DNA of 16,392 bases, from positions 1 through 16,392 of the forward strand of contig JAISVU010000008.1 in NCBI GenBank assembly GCA_031271375.1, in the 5' to 3' direction. Of this stretch, positions 5,758 to 13,605 are shown one piece after another. Every line of letters begins with the position of its first letter. The first letter of the stretch is position 1. A model generated the notes under the pieces. That model had not been told where the DNA came from. It was given only the letters and a program-made list of their open reading frames with translations, and made no database searches. The DNA comes from Clostridiales bacterium. Its GTDB lineage: Bacteria > Bacillota > Clostridia > Lachnospirales > WRAX01. The position numbers and the translations under genes were made by a program.

Positions 5758-7329
5758 TTATCTGCGCTCTATAAGGGCCTCATCCCATTCTTCCGGGGCG
5801 GCTATCCCCAATAATTCCGCGACAGTGGCGGCTACATTGGATAAGCCGAATGCCCCATCCTTAATCTTATATCCTTCTGCCCCGATAATTATAAAGGGCA
5901 CCGGGTTCAGCGTATGCGCGGTCTTAGGCGATTCCTTCCCTGACTTGGATTTTTCAATCATCTCATCGGAGTTGCCGTGGTCTGCGGTTATTATCAGCGT
6001 TACGCCTTTTTCGCGCGCAGCTTTAGCGATCCGAGCCAAACATAGATCCACGGTCTCCACCGCGATAACGGCGGCGTTGAAGTTCCCTGTATGGCCCACC
6101 ATGTCCCCGTTAGGGAAATTGGCGCGGATAAAACTGTAAGAACCGTCATTTATAGCCTCGATAACCGCGTCCGTCACCTCAGCCGCTTTCATCCAGGGCC
6201 TTTCGTCGAAACTCACTTTATCGGACGGTATCTCCTTATATTCTTCCAGTTTTTCCGAGAATTTACCGTTGCGGTTGCCATTCCAGAAATAAGTTACATG
6301 ACCGTATTTCTGCGTCTCCGACACGGCGTATTCCTTGACGCCGTGCTGGATTAACAGCTCCGTCAGCGTGTTCTTTATGTCCGGCGGGCTGACAAGGAAT
6401 CGCTGCGGGATATTCAAGTCCCCGTCGTACTGCAGCATTCCTGCATAGGTGACCGCCGGGTAGATTTCCCTGTCGAAAGCGTCGAAATCGTCGTTATCGA
6501 AGGCAAGGCTTATTTCGATGGCCCTGTCGCCGCGGAAATTAAAGAGGGCGACGCTGTCCCCGTCCTGGATTCGGCCTACCGGCTCCCCGTTCTCCGCGAT
6601 AACGAAGGGGGGAAGGTCTTGATCTATTATGCCCGCGTTTTCGGCGCGAAGGGTTTCGACGGCCTCCGTCGCCGACGCGAAGGTTCTGCCCCGGCCCAGC
6701 ACATGGGTGTCCCATCCGCGTTTAACCATACCCCAGTCGGCGTTGTACCGGTCCATCGTAATCTTCATCCTGCCGCCGCCGCTGGCGATTCTGCCGTCGA
6801 ACCCGCCGGAGTTAAGCCCCGCGAGATGACTCTCCAAATCGCCGATATACTCCACCGCGCTTGTGGCGGGCACGTCGCGCCCGTCGAGAAGTATGTGTAC
6901 CCTGGCGCGTTTTACCCCTTCGGCTTTGGTTTGTGTAAGCATCGCTTTCAAATGGGCAATGTTGGAGTGAACATTTCCGTCGGAAAGCAGCCCGATAAAA
7001 TGAAAGGACCCGTTGTCGGCGCAGTTGTTTACCAATTCCTGCCAAGCCCTAGACGTAAACATCCTGCCGCTCTCGATGGACTCGTTTACGAGCTTCGCGC
7101 CTTGACTGTAAACCTGGCCGCAGCCCAGGGCATTATGCCCCACCTCGCTGTTGCCCATGTCGTCGTCCGACGGCAGGCCTACGGCGGTTCCGTGGGCTTT
7201 GAGCGTCGCCGAAAGCCCCTCTTTCATTAACGCGTCCAGGGTTGGCGTCCTCGCGGCCGCCACGGCGTTGCCGAACGTTTTTTCGCTGACGCCGATTCCA
7301 TCCATAACAATCAAGGCTAATCTGTTCAT
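5758..7329 (-). CDS. gpmI: 2,3-bisphosphoglycerate-independent phosphoglycerate mutase, plant-like type
   Basis: The 523-aa enzyme interconverts 3- and 2-phosphoglycerate in glycolysis using two metal ions and a phosphoserine. The nucleophile S61 lies in DDMGNSEVGHNALG (56-69); D10 in VMDG and the C-terminal TADHGNSDEM, GDMVGHTGN and TAHTLNPVPF segments provide the remaining ligands. Motifs such as GHNALGCGQVYSQGAKLV, ASGGGRMKITMDRYNADW and HVTYFWNGNR follow plant and trypanosomatid iPGM rather than the common bacterial type, which reads GHLNIGAG and GGRYYAMDRD at these points. The ribosome binding site aggagg (complement of 7335-7340) is well placed before ATG. It heads a short leftward operon with the DUF218 gene. 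Confidence 0.95.
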   Translation of the reverse strand: MNRLALIVMDGIGVSEKTFGNAVAAARTPTLDALMKEGLSATLKAHGTAVGLPSDDDMGNSEVGHNALGCGQVYSQGAKLVNESIESGRMFTSRAWQELVNNCADNGSFHFIGLLSDGNVHSNIAHLKAMLTQTKAEGVKRARVHILLDGRDVPATSAVEYIGDLESHLAGLNSGGFDGRIASGGGRMKITMDRYNADWGMVKRGWDTHVLGRGRTFASATEAVETLRAENAGIIDQDLPPFVIAENGEPVGRIQDGDSVALFNFRGDRAIEISLAFDNDDFDAFDREIYPAVTYAGMLQYDGDLNIPQRFLVSPPDIKNTLTELLIQHGVKEYAVSETQKYGHVTYFWNGNRNGKFSEKLEEYKEIPSDKVSFDERPWMKAAEVTDAVIEAINDGSYSFIRANFPNGDMVGHTGNFNAAVIAVETVDLCLARIAKAAREKGVTLIITADHGNSDEMIEKSKSGKESPKTAHTLNPVPFIIIGAEGYKIKDGAFGLSNVAATVAELLGIAAPEEWDEALIERR

Positions 7330-7363
7330 TTTGGCCTCCTGAATACTAACTGTAGTATAGTGT

Positions 7364-7369
7364 ATTATA
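7364..7369 (-). promoter_or_regulatory. Candidate -10 element for gpmI
   Basis: The minus strand reads TATAAT at 7369-7364, 35 nt before the gpmI start, with a second -10-like TATACT just downstream. No good -35 hexamer is seen at 16-18 nt from either. The region 7341-7434 is the only space for divergent promoters of gpmI and the coiled-coil gene. Confidence 0.35.
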
Positions 7370-7386
7370 TTTAGTTGAAATAGGTA

Positions 7387-7415
7387 TTGTGTTTTGGGGA
7401 ATGCTGTGGTAATAT
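7387..7415 (+). promoter_or_regulatory. Candidate extended -10 promoter for coiled-coil gene
   Basis: TTGTGT (7387-7392) and TAATAT (7410-7415) are 17 nt apart, and TGG immediately before the -10 hexamer gives the extended -10 TGn element. Transcription would start near 7422, about 27 nt before the chosen start codon. This is a motif-based call. Confidence 0.45.
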
Positions 7416-7448
7416 TTAAGCAAGTAATAATGATGGAGGATGAAGGTT

Positions 7449-8039
7449 ATGAATAACGAAGATAAGATCCTCTCCGTGCTGGAAATCGTGGTCACTAAGA
7501 TTAGCAGCCTTGAAGCAAGATTCGACGGCCTTGAAGCAAGATTCGACGGCCTTGAAGGTAAAGTAGGCGGCCTTAGTGAGAGCGTCAGCAAACTCTGGGA
7601 AAGCCAGACCAAGCTTTGGGAGAATCAAGTCAGACTGGAGCAGGGTCAGGCCGAAACTAATCGGCGGTTAAGCGTAATCGAAGGCGACGTTGCCGTACTC
7701 AAGGACGACGTCGCTATACTCAAGGACGACGTCGCCATACTCAAAGACGACGTCGCCGTACTCAAAGACGACGTCGCCGTACTCAAGGACGATGTTGCTA
7801 TACTCAAGGGCGACGTTGCCGTACTCAAGGGTGATGTCGCCGTACTCAAGGACGATGTATCCGTGCTCAAGGACGATGTATCCGTGCTAAAGGACGACAT
7901 CACCGTACTCAAGGACGATGTCCAGATTGTCAAGGAAGACCTGAGTGAGGTTCGTTCAAGCTCGAACCGGCTCATCGACTGGGCTGAACGCTCCGAGGAA
8001 TCGGTTGGTATCCCGTTCTTTGAAAAGATGGCAAAGTAG
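7449..8039 (+). CDS. Cytosolic coiled-coil protein with heptad tandem repeats
   Basis: The 196-aa product is hypothetical and almost wholly predicted coiled coil. Residues 16-40 contain two LEARFDG heptads, 41-78 form a linking helix, and from residue 79 a heptad of the form DDVAVLK is repeated twelve times with V and L at the a/d core positions, acidic residues at f/g and lysine at e. A short C-terminal part (163-196) ends in RLIDWAERSEESVGIPFFEKMAK-like sequence without repeats. There is no signal peptide or membrane segment, so it should be a soluble rod. The start is placed at 7449 because ggagga (7435-7440) is 8 nt upstream; the ATG at 7440 overlaps that site. The stop is only 9 nt from the stop of convergent fabZ. 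No known family is recognised. Confidence 0.8.
   Translation: MNNEDKILSVLEIVVTKISSLEARFDGLEARFDGLEGKVGGLSESVSKLWESQTKLWENQVRLEQGQAETNRRLSVIEGDVAVLKDDVAILKDDVAILKDDVAVLKDDVAVLKDDVAILKGDVAVLKGDVAVLKDDVSVLKDDVSVLKDDITVLKDDVQIVKEDLSEVRSSSNRLIDWAERSEESVGIPFFEKMAK
7683..7934. repeat. 21-bp in-frame tandem repeat, twelve units
   Basis: Twelve head-to-tail 21-nt units, each coding one seven-residue coiled-coil heptad ending in LK or VK, fill 7683-7934 exactly. Neighbouring units differ by a few third-position or conservative changes; units 9 and 10 differ by only one base pair of their 21, suggesting recent duplication. Two further 21-nt units of a different sequence (cttgaagcaagattcgacgg plus c) sit at 7509-7550. 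Length changes by slippage or recombination would stay in frame. Confidence 0.92.
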
Positions 8040-8048
8040 TATTAACCC

Positions 8049-8068
8049 TTACTTTAATATAAAAGTAA
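8049..8068. terminator. AT-rich hairpin at the fabZ/coiled-coil convergence
   Basis: ttacttt (8049-8055) and aaagtaa (8062-8068) form a perfect 7-bp stem around a 6-nt AT loop, starting at the fabZ stop codon. It is AT-rich and lacks a long T-run, so it is at best a weak bidirectional terminator; the two convergent genes leave only 9 nt between their stops. Confidence 0.3.
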
Positions 8069-8477
8069 ACTCCGCTTCGCACGCCTTCTCACCGTTAAAA
8101 TAGGCTGTTCCGCTGCCGATCCCTGCGACAGACTTGAGCTTTAATATATCCACCTCAAACCGCAGCACACCGCCGGGTGTTACCATCCGGCGGAATTTCG
8201 CCTTGTCGACGCCGCCGAGGAACGCAAGGCGGCCTTTATTTTCCGGCATAGTAAGGATACAGAATCCCCCGGCTTGAGCCATCGCTTCTAAGATCAAGAC
8301 CCCTGGCATCACCGGCTCCCCGGGGAAATGCCCAGCGAAGAACGGCTCGTTCATCGTGACATACTTTTCCACGACGGCGCGGACGCCGGGCTCGTTCTCC
8401 AAAACCCTGTCTATTAGGAGAAAGGGCTGCCTGTGAGGCAGCACTTCCATTATCTTTTTAATATCGTATTGCTCCAT
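8049..8477 (-). CDS. fabZ: 3-hydroxyacyl-[acyl-carrier-protein] dehydratase FabZ
   Basis: The 142-aa hot-dog-fold enzyme removes water from 3-hydroxyacyl-ACP to give trans-2-enoyl-ACP in fatty-acid elongation. The catalytic pair H50 and E64 is present in AGHFPGEPVMPGVLILEAMAQ-type sequence (48-68), with the LPHRQPFLLIDRV opening (13-25). The start at 8477 is preferred over an in-frame ATG nine codons upstream because gggagggg lies just before it and the product then begins as in other FabZ proteins. Its ATG shares one base with the fabF stop (TAATG), so it is translationally coupled. It is the last gene of the operon; in many Clostridia accB lies between fabF and fabZ, but not here. Confidence 0.96.
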   Translation of the reverse strand: MEQYDIKKIMEVLPHRQPFLLIDRVLENEPGVRAVVEKYVTMNEPFFAGHFPGEPVMPGVLILEAMAQAGGFCILTMPENKGRLAFLGGVDKAKFRRMVTPGGVLRFEVDILKLKSVAGIGSGTAYFNGEKACEAEFTFILK

Positions 8478-9706
8478 TATTGCCCCTCCCACTTCTTCAA
8501 ACACAGGCAGGCGTTGTGGCCGCCGAAGCCCAGGGACGTTGTCAGCGCGTAGTCTATTTCAGCGTTACGGCCTATGCCCTTCACATAATCCAGGTCGCAG
8601 CCTTCGCCGGGGTTCTCCAATCCTATCGTAGGCGGAACAAACCCGTCCCTAAGGGCTAAAGTACACACAATCGCCTCCGCAGCGCCAGCGGCGCCCAGCA
8701 TATGGCCTGTCATGGATTTTGTGGAAGAGAACGGTATATTATACGCCATGTCTCCGAAAACGGACTTTACCGCAAGGGTCTCCGGCAGGTCGTTCGCGGG
8801 GGTGCCGGTACCATGGGCGTTTATGTAGCCTATTTTGTCATGCCCCGCCTCCGCGTCTTCCATAGCGAGACGCATAGCACCTGCCGCCCCGGCGCCGTCC
8901 GGCAGCGGAGCGGTCATATGATAAGCGTCGCTGGTGGCTCCGTACCCCGCCACCTCGGCGTAGATATTGGCATTCCTCGCTAACGCGTTATCCAAGCTCT
9001 CCAAGATCAAGGCCCCGGAGCCTTCGCCCATTACAAACCCCGCGCGGTCACGGTCAAAAGGTATCGACGCCCTTGCGGGGTCGTTCGATTCGGACAGGGC
9101 TGTAAGGTTTGTGAATCCGGCGATGCCCATTTCGGTTATCGTCGCCTCCGCCCCGCCCGCGATGGCAATATCCAAATATCCGTGGCGTATGGCCCGGGCC
9201 GCCTCGCCAATTGTATTTACGCCTGTGGCGCAAGCCGAGACTACCGGCAGGCTTGCACCGTGTATCCCGAAACGAAGGGCGATAAGCCCTGCCGCCATAT
9301 TGGCGATGGTCATAGGGATAAACAGCGGGCCTACGCGGTCCGGGCCTTTCTCAACGAGCTTGCGCACCTGCTCCTGCATCGTGATAAGCCCGCCAATGCC
9401 AGAGCCGAAATAAACTCCAGCCCGGAACGACCCCTTGAGCGCGTCCTCGCCCAGCCCTGCGTCGGATACGGCGTCAACCGCCGACGCCAGCGCGTACTGG
9501 GCATAGAGATCCATACGTTTCGTCTCTTTCTTTTCCATATAGTTTTCGGGGCGGAAGTCCTTGACCTCTGCCCCAATCTTAACCTTAAACTGCGTGGTGT
9601 CGAAGCGCGTGATAGGGCCGATACCCAGACGCCCGCCCTTGATACCGCCCCAGAACTCCGCGACGGTGTTACCCAAAGGCGATATTATTCCCAAACCGGT
9701 AATCAC
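8477..9706 (-). CDS. fabF: Beta-ketoacyl-ACP synthase II FabF
   Basis: The 409-aa thiolase-fold enzyme condenses malonyl-ACP with acyl-ACP. The catalytic triad is C159 in SACATG, H298 in NAHGTGTPAND and H335 in KSMTGHMLGAAGA, with K330 alongside. The start is unusual: the family usually begins MKRVVITGLG, and this sequence reads YKRVVITGLG, with UAU where the initiator should be. The only standard start codon between the in-frame stop at 9746-9748 and the domain is GTG at 9706, which is adopted here. No good ribosome binding site precedes it; the gggagg-like purines (complement of 9740-9745) are about 30 nt upstream in the fabG end. fabG ends 17 nt before it. Confidence 0.95.
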   Translation of the reverse strand: MITGLGIISPLGNTVAEFWGGIKGGRLGIGPITRFDTTQFKVKIGAEVKDFRPENYMEKKETKRMDLYAQYALASAVDAVSDAGLGEDALKGSFRAGVYFGSGIGGLITMQEQVRKLVEKGPDRVGPLFIPMTIANMAAGLIALRFGIHGASLPVVSACATGVNTIGEAARAIRHGYLDIAIAGGAEATITEMGIAGFTNLTALSESNDPARASIPFDRDRAGFVMGEGSGALILESLDNALARNANIYAEVAGYGATSDAYHMTAPLPDGAGAAGAMRLAMEDAEAGHDKIGYINAHGTGTPANDLPETLAVKSVFGDMAYNIPFSSTKSMTGHMLGAAGAAEAIVCTLALRDGFVPPTIGLENPGEGCDLDYVKGIGRNAEIDYALTTSLGFGGHNACLCLKKWEGQ

Positions 9707-9723
9707 TACACGCTTATATCCGT

Positions 9724-10431
9724 TTATAATAACATCATCCCTCCATCAATACGTATGACCTCGCCGGTGATGTACGGGCTGTTCGCGAGAAAACAGACGC
9801 AGTCCGCGACCTCTTCCGCTTCGCAGAAGCGTCCAAGCGGTATGCCCGAAAGCATCCTGGCGCGAACCTCATCGGAGAGCGCCCTGGTCATGTCCGTCTC
9901 CACAGCGCCGGGGGCAACGGCGTTACATGTTATACCCCTGGAGGCCAGTTCCGCAGCCGTGGTTTTCGTAAGCCCTATAAGCCCCGCTTTGCTGGCCGAA
10001 TAGTTTGCCTGGCCCGTATTGCCGCCAAGCCCCGCCACGCTGGATATGTTCACAATGGCGCCGGAATGCTGCTTCAGCATAATAGGGGCCGCGTGGCGCG
10101 TCATATTGAACGCCCCTTTCAGGTTCACGGCCAGCACTAAGTCGAATTCCTCTTCCCTCATGCGGATCAGCAGATTGTCTCGGGTTATCCCGGCGTTATT
10201 TACCAGCGCGTCAATACTCCCCAGCTCATTTTTAACCGCTTTAACGACGCGTTCGGCGTCGCCGAAATCGGCTACGTCGCCTTCGAGAGCCATGTCAAAT
10301 GCTTGAATAACGTCTTCATTTATTACCTTATCCGTTATCGCGACCCTATACCCGCCGACCTTGAAACGATTGGCTATAGCAAGGCCAATCCCGCGCCCGC
10401 CGCCGGTTACAAGGGCTGTCTTCGCGCTCAT
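9724..10431 (-). CDS. fabG: 3-oxoacyl-[acyl-carrier-protein] reductase FabG
   Basis: The 235-aa short-chain dehydrogenase uses NADPH to reduce 3-ketoacyl-ACP. The nucleotide-binding GGGRGIG (10-16), NNAG (78-81), the catalytic serine of ISSVAG (129-134), and Y144-xxx-K148 are intact. The C-terminal IRIDGGM ending matches FabG. Its ATG overlaps the fabD stop by 4 nt (ATGA), indicating coupled translation. Residues 33-45 (TDKVINEDVIQAF) are shorter than in E. coli FabG, and the acidic residue after the second strand (D34) is where cofactor preference is set; NADPH use is assumed from the family, not shown. Confidence 0.95.
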   Translation of the reverse strand: MSAKTALVTGGGRGIGLAIANRFKVGGYRVAITDKVINEDVIQAFDMALEGDVADFGDAERVVKAVKNELGSIDALVNNAGITRDNLLIRMREEEFDLVLAVNLKGAFNMTRHAAPIMLKQHSGAIVNISSVAGLGGNTGQANYSASKAGLIGLTKTTAAELASRGITCNAVAPGAVETDMTRALSDEVRARMLSGIPLGRFCEAEEVADCVCFLANSPYITGEVIRIDGGMMLL

Positions 10432-11366
10432 AACCCCAGCTCCAAACAGGCTTTATCAAAACTGGCGGCGTCGTCTACATTAACCACCCTCGCTCCGGGC
10501 AAGAGCTTCTTTATAAAGCCGGTAAGGGTTTTCCCCGGGCCGATTTCGATAAACGTGTCAGCCCCCAGCTGGGACAGCTTCCTAACGCAGTCCGCCCAGT
10601 TCACGGTGGCGGATATCTGCCTTACCAGCGTAGGCACTATGTTCCGTTTATTCTTGATTACCTCGCCGTCCACGTTAGACACTACGGGAAGCTGCATATC
10701 CTCAAAGGGTATGTCCCTCAGGCAGTCTTCCAGCTTATCGGCAGCGGGGCGCATATACACGGTATGATAAGGCCCGCTGACGGGCAATCTAACCGTAATC
10801 TTAGCCCCTATCTTCTTGCAGAGGCTCTCGGCGCGTTCCACCGCCGCCCTTGCGCCCGAGATGACGAGCTGCCCCAGCGTGTTCACGTTCGACACGCTGA
10901 CGACCTCATTGCCCTTGCTTGCTTCCTTGCAGGCGTCCTGGGCCTTGTCGTCGTTAAGGCCTATCACAGCGCTCATCACGCCGTCAACCATCGACGATGC
11001 GTCCGCCATGTATCTGCCCCTTTGGCACAGGAGTTTAAGCGTCCGTAAAAAGTCCAGCGCGCCGGAATACCACAGCGCCGTATACTCGCCCAGGCTAAGT
11101 CCTGCCGCGCAGGTAGCTTTAAGCCCCCGCTCGTTTAACAGCGACGCCGCCGCCGCGCTGTGGGTATATATGCAGGGCTGGCAGTACAGCGTATTGTTAA
11201 GGCGCTCCTTATTCGCGTCGTCGAAGCATATTGAGCGCAGCGGAAACCCCGCTTCTTCCTCGGCGCGGTCAAACATGTCGCGGCACACGCCAAAATTGTT
11301 ATAGAGATCGCGGCCCATGCCGGCGTACTGCGCGCCCTGGCCGCTGAAAACCACTGCTGCGGTCAT
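10428..11366 (-). CDS. fabD: Malonyl-CoA:ACP transacylase FabD
   Basis: The 312-aa enzyme transfers malonyl from CoA to AcpP. The oxyanion segment FSGQGAQYAGMG (7-18), nucleophile S91 in GLSLGEYTAL, R116 that binds the malonyl carboxylate, and catalytic H201 in SGPYHT are all present. The residue before the nucleophile is Leu where E. coli has His (GHSLGE), a change often seen in clostridial FabD. The ribosome binding site gaggtg (complement of 11371-11377) is close to the ATG. A 66-nt gap separates it from fabK, by far the largest in the operon, and it holds a 7-nt-period repeat. Confidence 0.95.
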   Translation of the reverse strand: MTAAVVFSGQGAQYAGMGRDLYNNFGVCRDMFDRAEEEAGFPLRSICFDDANKERLNNTLYCQPCIYTHSAAAASLLNERGLKATCAAGLSLGEYTALWYSGALDFLRTLKLLCQRGRYMADASSMVDGVMSAVIGLNDDKAQDACKEASKGNEVVSVSNVNTLGQLVISGARAAVERAESLCKKIGAKITVRLPVSGPYHTVYMRPAADKLEDCLRDIPFEDMQLPVVSNVDGEVIKNKRNIVPTLVRQISATVNWADCVRKLSQLGADTFIEIGPGKTLTGFIKKLLPGARVVNVDDAASFDKACLELGL

Positions 11367-11387
11367 TTCTTCACCTCATAAGAGAAG

Positions 11388-11415
11388 AACTCAGAGCCGA
11401 GAGCTCAGAGCTCAG
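11388..11415. repeat. Heptamer array 4 (CTCAG type) between fabK and fabD
   Basis: Four 7-nt units follow one another: aactcag, agccgag, agctcag, agctcag. Next to it on the fabK side, agttact is present twice (11418-11424 and 11431-11437), 13 nt apart. The array has the same period as the CTAG arrays but a different core, and it lies inside the transcribed fab operon. It may be a member of a wider group of intergenic heptamer repeats in this genome. Confidence 0.75.
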
Positions 11416-11432
11416 ATAGTTACTCTAAATAG

Positions 11433-12362
11433 TTACTTTAAAAGTTCAGAGTATTGTCCGGCAATCTCTTTAATAATTTCTTCGCAGGTCTGCTCAATGC
11501 GCACAAGACCGGCGATTTGCCCCGCCATCAATGTCCCGTACTCGGTATCGCCGTCGACGACGGCTTTGCGGAGAGCGCCTGCGCCTACGGCTTCCACCCG
11601 CTTGACGTCGGGTTCGTCCTTGCCCAGCTCTTCCTTCTCGGCGGCAAGGAACAAGGCCGTCAGCTTATTACGCAGCGCACGAACCGGGTGCCCGGTGATG
11701 CTTCCTGTTACCTCGGTGTCGATATCCTTCGCTTTCAGTACCTTATCCTTATAATTTTGATGTATAGGGCATTCCTTCGCAGCAAGGAAACGCGTGCCTA
11801 TTTGCACGCCCTGCGCGCCCAGCATAAAAGCCGCCGCCATTCCGCGCCCGTCGGCTATGCCGCCCGCCGCGACGACCGGTACGCTTACGGCGTCGGCTAC
11901 CTGGGGTACCAGGCACATCGTTGTAATCTTGCCTATATGGCCCCCGGCCTCCATCCCTTCGGCTATGACGGCGTCGGCCCCGGATTTCTCCATGCGACGG
12001 GCTATGGCCACTGAGGGCACGACCGCCAGGTATTTTATACCCTTTTCTTTACAGCGCGAAGCAAGCCCCGACGGAGCGCCGGCCCCCGAGATAATTACGG
12101 GGACGCGCTCGTCTATCACCGCGGATATAACGTCCTCGGCGTAAGGCGAGAGCATCATTATGTTTACCGCGAAGGGCTTGTCTGTTAATTTTCTGGCCTT
12201 GCGTACCTGGGCGACTACGATGTCGGGGGTGAAGTTCCCTGCGGCAATCGTACCGAGCCCTCCGGCCTCGGATACGGCGGCCGCAAGCCCCGCGTCCGAT
12301 ATTCCTGCCATGCCGCCCTGTATGATCGGGTGACGCAGGTTAAGCAGATGGCAAATACTCAT
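11433..12362 (-). CDS. fabK: FMN-dependent enoyl-[acyl-carrier-protein] reductase II FabK
   Basis: The 309-aa TIM-barrel flavoprotein of the nitronate-monooxygenase family reduces trans-2-enoyl-ACP, replacing FabI. It shows the N-terminal HPIIQGGMAG (11-20), the EAGGHIGKITTM active-site loop with H142 (equivalent to H144 of Streptococcus pneumoniae FabK), and the VPVVAAGGIADGRGMAAAF flavin-phosphate loop. It starts 3 nt after the acpP stop and has only a weak ribosome binding site, so translation probably depends on coupling to acpP. The presence of FabK implies low sensitivity to triclosan-type FabI inhibitors if no FabI exists elsewhere. Confidence 0.95.
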   Translation of the reverse strand: MSICHLLNLRHPIIQGGMAGISDAGLAAAVSEAGGLGTIAAGNFTPDIVVAQVRKARKLTDKPFAVNIMMLSPYAEDVISAVIDERVPVIISGAGAPSGLASRCKEKGIKYLAVVPSVAIARRMEKSGADAVIAEGMEAGGHIGKITTMCLVPQVADAVSVPVVAAGGIADGRGMAAAFMLGAQGVQIGTRFLAAKECPIHQNYKDKVLKAKDIDTEVTGSITGHPVRALRNKLTALFLAAEKEELGKDEPDVKRVEAVGAGALRKAVVDGDTEYGTLMAGQIAGLVRIEQTCEEIIKEIAGQYSELLK

Positions 12363-12365
12363 TTG

Positions 12366-12590
12366 TTATTTCTTGGCGCTTTCAACGTACCGCACCGCGT
12401 CGCCCACCGTAACAAGGCCCTCGGCGTCGTCGATGGTTACGTCGTATTCTTCCTCGATATCGTTGATGACCTGGAACAGGTCAAGCGAATCGGCTTTAAG
12501 GTCATTCTTAAAATCCGTGTCCATTGTGATACTCTCCGCGTCGATGCCCAGCTGCTCGGCGATAATGCCGCGAATTTTTTCAAAAACCAT
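12366..12590 (-). CDS. acpP: Acyl carrier protein
   Basis: The 74-aa acidic four-helix protein carries the growing acyl chain on a phosphopantetheine arm attached at S35 of the DSLDL motif (34-38). It has the usual ExxxDLxxDSLD sequence preceding helix II and ends in lysines. The ribosome binding site gggagga (complement of 12599-12605) is well placed. It stands second in the operon, 19 nt after fabH. The length is slightly shorter than E. coli AcpP but complete. Confidence 0.97.
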   Translation of the reverse strand: MVFEKIRGIIAEQLGIDAESITMDTDFKNDLKADSLDLFQVINDIEEEYDVTIDDAEGLVTVGDAVRYVESAKK

Positions 12591-12609
12591 GATGTAATCC
12601 TCCCTTTAA

Positions 12610-13584
12610 TTAATACTGATATATCAGTGTTCCCCATGTCAAACCGGCTCCGAAGCCCGCGAACATGATTTTATCGCCCTTCTCGATCATCCCGCGCTCC
12701 AGCATAACGGACAGCGCAATAGGCACGCTAGACGACGAGGTGTTTCCGAACTCATTAATCGTGACGAAAAACTTGTCCATCCCCGTTTTAAGCTTCTTCG
12801 CTATGCCGTTTAAGATTCGGGCGTTGGCCTGGTGACATACGACGTACTTGATGTCGTCCATCGTGAGGCGGGCCTTTTCAAGCGTCGCGGATATGCTCTT
12901 GGGTATCTCCCTGACCGTGAAGTCATAAGTGGCGCGCCCGTCCATAATAACGAATGGTTCAACCGGGCCTTCGTCCTTGTGCCACGCGTTGTTCACGGGG
13001 AGCCTTCCGCCCCGTATAGCCGTAGCCATTTCGCCGTCGGTATGCAGATCTTCGGCTAATATACCGCCGGGTCCTCCGTCATACTCCATTAAAACGCCGC
13101 CTGCCCCGTCGCCGAACAGCACGCAGGTGCCGCGGTCACTCCAGTCCGTTATCTTTGTTAGGGTATCCGAGCTGATTACAGCCGCCGTCTTATAAACCCC
13201 GGATGTCAGCATCTTTTCCGCTACGGAAAGGGCGTAGACGAAAGCGGTGCACGCCGCGTTCATATCGAAAGCGAAGGCGTTCTTCGCTCCGTTATCCCTC
13301 AGCACAAAGGCCGAAGACTGGGGCGTCATATAATCCGGCGTTACCGTGGAAAGTATGAGCAAGTCCACATCTTCGGGGCCGCGCCTCGTCCCTGTAACCA
13401 GCTGCTTGAAAACGTCTGAAGCAAGCGACGCGGTGGTTTCCCCCTGGCTTACCCGGCGGGTATTTATGCCTGTCCTGGTGATTATCCACTCGTCGCTGGT
13501 GTCTACAAGGCGCGTAAGGTCGTCATTTGTAACGACAAAACCCGGAACCGCCCGCGCCGCCTTTATAATGCGTGTGCCTGCCAT
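12610..13584 (-). CDS. fabH: Beta-ketoacyl-ACP synthase III FabH
   Basis: The 324-aa enzyme starts fatty-acid synthesis by condensing an acyl-CoA primer with malonyl-ACP. The catalytic triad C112 (NAACTAF), H251 (VVCHQANARIL) and N281 (GNTSS) is intact, and the TSDEWIITRTGI segment (29-40) matches the family. It is the first gene of the fab operon and has the ribosome binding site taggag 7-8 nt before the ATG. A near-consensus promoter lies directly upstream. No FapR or FabT regulator gene adjoins it, and I see no convincing operator palindrome in the short leader. Confidence 0.96.
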   Translation of the reverse strand: MAGTRIIKAARAVPGFVVTNDDLTRLVDTSDEWIITRTGINTRRVSQGETTASLASDVFKQLVTGTRRGPEDVDLLILSTVTPDYMTPQSSAFVLRDNGAKNAFAFDMNAACTAFVYALSVAEKMLTSGVYKTAAVISSDTLTKITDWSDRGTCVLFGDGAGGVLMEYDGGPGGILAEDLHTDGEMATAIRGGRLPVNNAWHKDEGPVEPFVIMDGRATYDFTVREIPKSISATLEKARLTMDDIKYVVCHQANARILNGIAKKLKTGMDKFFVTINEFGNTSSSSVPIALSVMLERGMIEKGDKIMFAGFGAGLTWGTLIYQY

Positions 13585-13605
13585 TCATGCTCTCCTAAGT
13601 CCAAT

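Noticed and set aside
7683..7934. CRISPR-like regular repeats
   Set aside because: The 21-bp units are contiguous without spacers and code for coiled-coil heptads.
7646..7975. Minus-strand SLSTATS repeat protein opposite the coiled-coil gene
   Set aside because: It is the antisense of the 21-bp repeat; the plus strand has the ribosome binding site, promoter and heptad pattern.
9182..10003. Plus-strand 273-codon open frame opposite fabF and fabG
   Set aside because: Antisense of two clear enzymes, with no start context and no domain features.
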